Part shown: one piece after another, positions 7,150 to 9,554 of the stretch
Layout of the letters: each line of letters starts with the position of its first letter
Position numbering within the stretch: the stretch's first letter is position 1
Assembly (NCBI GenBank): GCA_023384315.1
Contig: JAHDWY010000099.1
Span: 675 to 10,228 of the forward strand
From: Candidatus Hydrogenedentota bacterium
GTDB lineage: Bacteria > Hydrogenedentota > Hydrogenedentia > Hydrogenedentales > SLHB01
DNA length: 9,554 nucleotides
Direction: 5' to 3'
The notes under the pieces: model-generated
Databases searched by the model: none
Seen by the model: only the letters and a program-made list of their open reading frames with translations
Told to the model about the DNA's origin: nothing
Program-made: the position numbers and the translations under genes

Positions 7150-7454
7150 ATTTGGTAGCAAATCCAGAAAACTGAGGGAGAATTACCCATCGCAGACGAA
7201 TTCTTACTGCCCTCACATATCTTCTTGGCGTCCGTGTCGGGTCGATTTCCGATGAGTGCGTCCGGGGTCAACAGCCCGGCGTGTGCTTTGGAAACTCCGT
7301 CGTATCCCACACCACTTGCCCAGATCTACACGATCGTTGTGATTTCCCAGATCACCGTTCCGGCACGGACGCCTTCTCCAACCACTCCGCCTAACTCCCC
7401 GCGTATCAAGACTCTGCGGAAGCACAGGATGCTATCGGCCGGCGCGAACCCGTT
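7150..7454. other. Convergent intergenic region without a credible gene
   Basis: This 305-bp stretch separates the + strand miniprotein from the end of the - strand glycosidase gene. I see only short stems: ATTTG/CAAAT around GTAG (7150-7163) and CCGGG/CCCGG around an 8-nt loop (7262-7279). Neither has a T-run. Frames on both strands are open for 60-80 codons, but their products look like chance translations. Confidence 0.4.
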
Positions 7455-9554
7455 TTATTTCGTGACACGGTAAATCACCGTGGTGTTCGCCGGCAGATCG
7501 TCGCGCCAAACCTGTGCGTCGGTCACGATAGGTATGGGACTGTACGGAATGAGGCGTTCAACCGATTTAACTGGTTCAGGCCAACGGAACCGCTCCGTAA
7601 TCGCTTCGCTCGTATGCGCCACAAGGTACGACCCCACAACGCCGGTCATCCCCGGCGATTCGCGGTAGAAGTGAACCCCGGAGTTCCGGCAAATCCAGCG
7701 TAACAGCCCCACCGGAAGCCGGGGCACGGCTGTATACACACTGGCTCCGCCTCCCATGGGTCTGGCTGCGGCTGCGGCTTCTTCCGCGCCTTCATATCTC
7801 GCCAGAATCTGCATGTTCCCCGACTCCTGGATGCGCAGGCGCGGCTGCCAGTCGTGCTCAAACTGAACGCGTTCGTCAGTCACCGTGCTAAAGATGGCGA
7901 AGGGTCCACTTCGATCCATAGTTGCCGATTCAATCCCCGTGAGCGCTTTGACGCGCGACAGGTCCAAATCCCGCGATTCGGCCACTCCGGGCGCGAAAGT
8001 CCAGATAATGGTCCCGCCCCGACGGACGATGGGACGGAGGGCGCGGTTCGCGCTGTCATCAATCGTGTACGGGGTTGCGAGTATGACGACCTTCACCGAT
8101 TCGGGAAGCTTGGCCAAATCGCTCTGCAAATAGTATCCCACCGTCGTACCCAGCCGGGCGAGTTCGTGGCGCCAATTGCCGATCGACTGAAGTAAGTAGG
8201 GGCGCGTGTTCGAAGCGAGCGCGTGTACGCTTTCCTCGTCCACGACAAACGCGACCTCGGGTTCGTACGCTGGTTTGTCACGCGCCGTCGCAGCCATCCG
8301 CCGGAGCAAAGGCGCAGTTTTCCAGAATTCGTCATCGTGCCAACGGCCGTCGGACAGCAGATCGAAGTACCAGAACCCGGCTTTGTGCGTCAGAAAGTTC
8401 CCGTAATTCCGCCGGTTTAATGACAAGGTCTCATCCAGGGTCCGCGTTCGAACGTGGACACCCGGCGCGGTGATCCCAGGCGGCGGGTCCGAGGCAAGAT
8501 GCGTATAGGAGTCCTCCTCCAATACCGCCAACTTACCGTGCAACGCGATGGAGTCGAGGGGGAGATGGAAGTGCCCCGGCTGCCCGAGGCCGCACTCGAA
8601 GTACGCGTACGGCGCGTGAATCATGTCCACGTCAGGACACGCCAACAGGCGCCCCAGGGATAGGTGACCCGATTGCGCCAGCACCTGCGGACCATTGTGA
8701 TTCAGTTCGAAGGTGTACCCGTAGAACGCGCCTACCAGCGACCGCCCGTTCGTTGCATCCTTCACGACCCGTGCAAAATGGGCTATTGTATCTGCCACCA
8801 AGTCGCTTTGAAATCGCTGCGCATCGGCCGCCGCCCGATGGTCTACGGGATGGCGGAAGGGTCCCAGGTCCGTGGCTTCCATGACCGCCGGTTTCGGGAT
8901 TTCCGCGGACTCAAACGTAATTCCCGGGTTACCCCAGGCTTCCTGCAACCGCTTCTCGGTCCGGTAGTGCGCGGCAAGCCAGGCACGGAACGCCGTCTGG
9001 TTCGCGTCCGAATAGTCCAGAGACTCGTTGGCGTGGTAGTAGAACCATTCTCCGGTCTGCATATTCGCTGGTGTACGCCAACAAACCGGCCCGCGTGGGG
9101 ACCCTCCATGATCTCCCTGATGCGATCCTTCAGAAGGCGATCCACCTCGTCGCGCCACACGGTGCTTGCAGGCGACGACCAAGGCACGCGCGTACCGTCG
9201 TACAAAACGATGGCCGCCTCCGGGTGCTTTTCCAGCCACTGCGGGGTCCCGCCGACCCAGATTCGGACGTAGTAGTAGGCGTTGGGATTTGCGGAGCAGA
9301 ACATGTCGATGGTGTCCAGGATTCCCTGTCCCATACCAGTCCAATCAAGCGGGATGTTGAAGGAGATCAAGTCGATTCCGGCACTGCCAGCTTGCTTGAT
9401 TTCCGAAACCAGAACATCGTCCCGGCCGAACTGATTGTTCACTGCGAAGAAGATGGGGGAGAACACGGTGTCGTCGATGACGATTGCGGGCCCGCCCTCC
9501 ACGCCCGATAGCACTTTGCATTGGGGAATGTCAGCAATCGCGGTTAGCCCAAAC
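7455..9554 (-). CDS. GH42-like (clan GH-A type) glycoside hydrolase, 5' partial, with a frameshift
   Basis: The gene enters from the right edge (the frame is open to 9554) and ends with TAA at 7455-7457. The 5' part reads in one frame from 9554 through GPHAGRFVGVH (His codon at 9071-9073). From about 9068 downward the sensible frame is shifted, starting ANMQTGEWFYYHANES. One base is missing, or two are extra, near 9066-9073. The protein looks like a (beta/alpha)8 glycosidase. An Asn/Glu-rich segment around E (codon 9048-9050, in TGEWFYY) may supply the acid/base. AVLEEDSYTHL (codons about 8500-8528) has the look of the nucleophile strand; the two Glu are at 8514-8519. The later part, starting near AFVVDEESVHAL (about 8225-8250), resembles the Rossmann-like trimerisation domain of GH42 beta-galactosidases. 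A beta-galactosidase-type activity is inference; a related unclassified family is possible. The shift may be a sequencing error or a true lesion. Confidence 0.7.

Noticed and set aside
6791..7216. 141-codon open frame on the - strand
   Set aside because: Rich in Trp, Cys, Arg and Gly with no motif, and antisense to the better-supported 44-residue ORF; no credible RBS.
7225..7473. 82-codon + strand frame in the convergent gap
   Set aside because: Product is rich in Pro, Ser and Thr with no motif, and it runs into the end of the opposite gene; looks like chance reading.
9060..9080. Programmed -1 frameshifting in the GH42-like gene
   Set aside because: No slippery heptamer lies at the shift point, so a sequence error or a mutation is the simpler reading.
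8664..9272. 202-codon open frame on the + strand
   Set aside because: Antisense to the glycosidase gene, which has recognisable catalytic-domain features.
7455..9344. ATG at 9344 as the start of the glycosidase gene
   Set aside because: The first 90 or so residues in that frame are not protein-like; the true N-terminal part is in the neighbouring frame, which is open to 9554.

Overview
The window is about 9.5 kb of fairly GC-rich bacterial DNA. Large secreted-type glycoside hydrolases, a membrane-anchored transglutaminase-like protein and roomy intergenic gaps recall environmental bacteria of the Planctomycetota/Lentisphaerota/Hydrogenedentota kind. That placement is inference from gene content; no taxonomic marker gene is present.

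Layout. (1) 1-2837, + strand: the 3' part of a very large carbohydrate-active protein whose start lies outside the window. It joins a beta-helix-like segment, a GH43-like beta-propeller segment and a GH29 alpha-L-fucosidase module, and it ends in a perfect hairpin whose loop is the stop codon. (2) 3009-5287, + strand: a probable two-gene operon with a recognisable sigma70-type promoter. It encodes a nucleoside phosphorylase-family protein closest to the hopanoid-associated HpnG type, then a membrane-anchored transglutaminase-like protein with an intact Cys-His-Asp triad. A second hairpin overlaps the last stop codon. (3) 5288-5577: a gap with one possible 46-residue ORF. (4) 5578-6525, + strand: a single-pass membrane protein with an extracytoplasmic HExxH zinc-peptidase-like motif. 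(5) 6526-7454: about 930 bp without a large gene. It holds a convincing 44-residue membrane miniprotein (7015-7149), preceded by a possible promoter and a perfect 14-bp palindrome. (6) 7455-9554, - strand: a GH42-like (clan GH-A type) glycosidase that runs off the right edge and is split by a single-base frameshift near 9070.

The two ends of the window are polysaccharide or glycan degradation genes. The middle is a mix of membrane or lipid-related and unknown membrane proteins with no obvious functional link to them. I see no mobile element, CRISPR array, tRNA or rRNA. The most novel material is the three-module fucosidase fusion, the orphan membrane-anchored HECIH protein, and the short ORFs and palindrome in the gaps.
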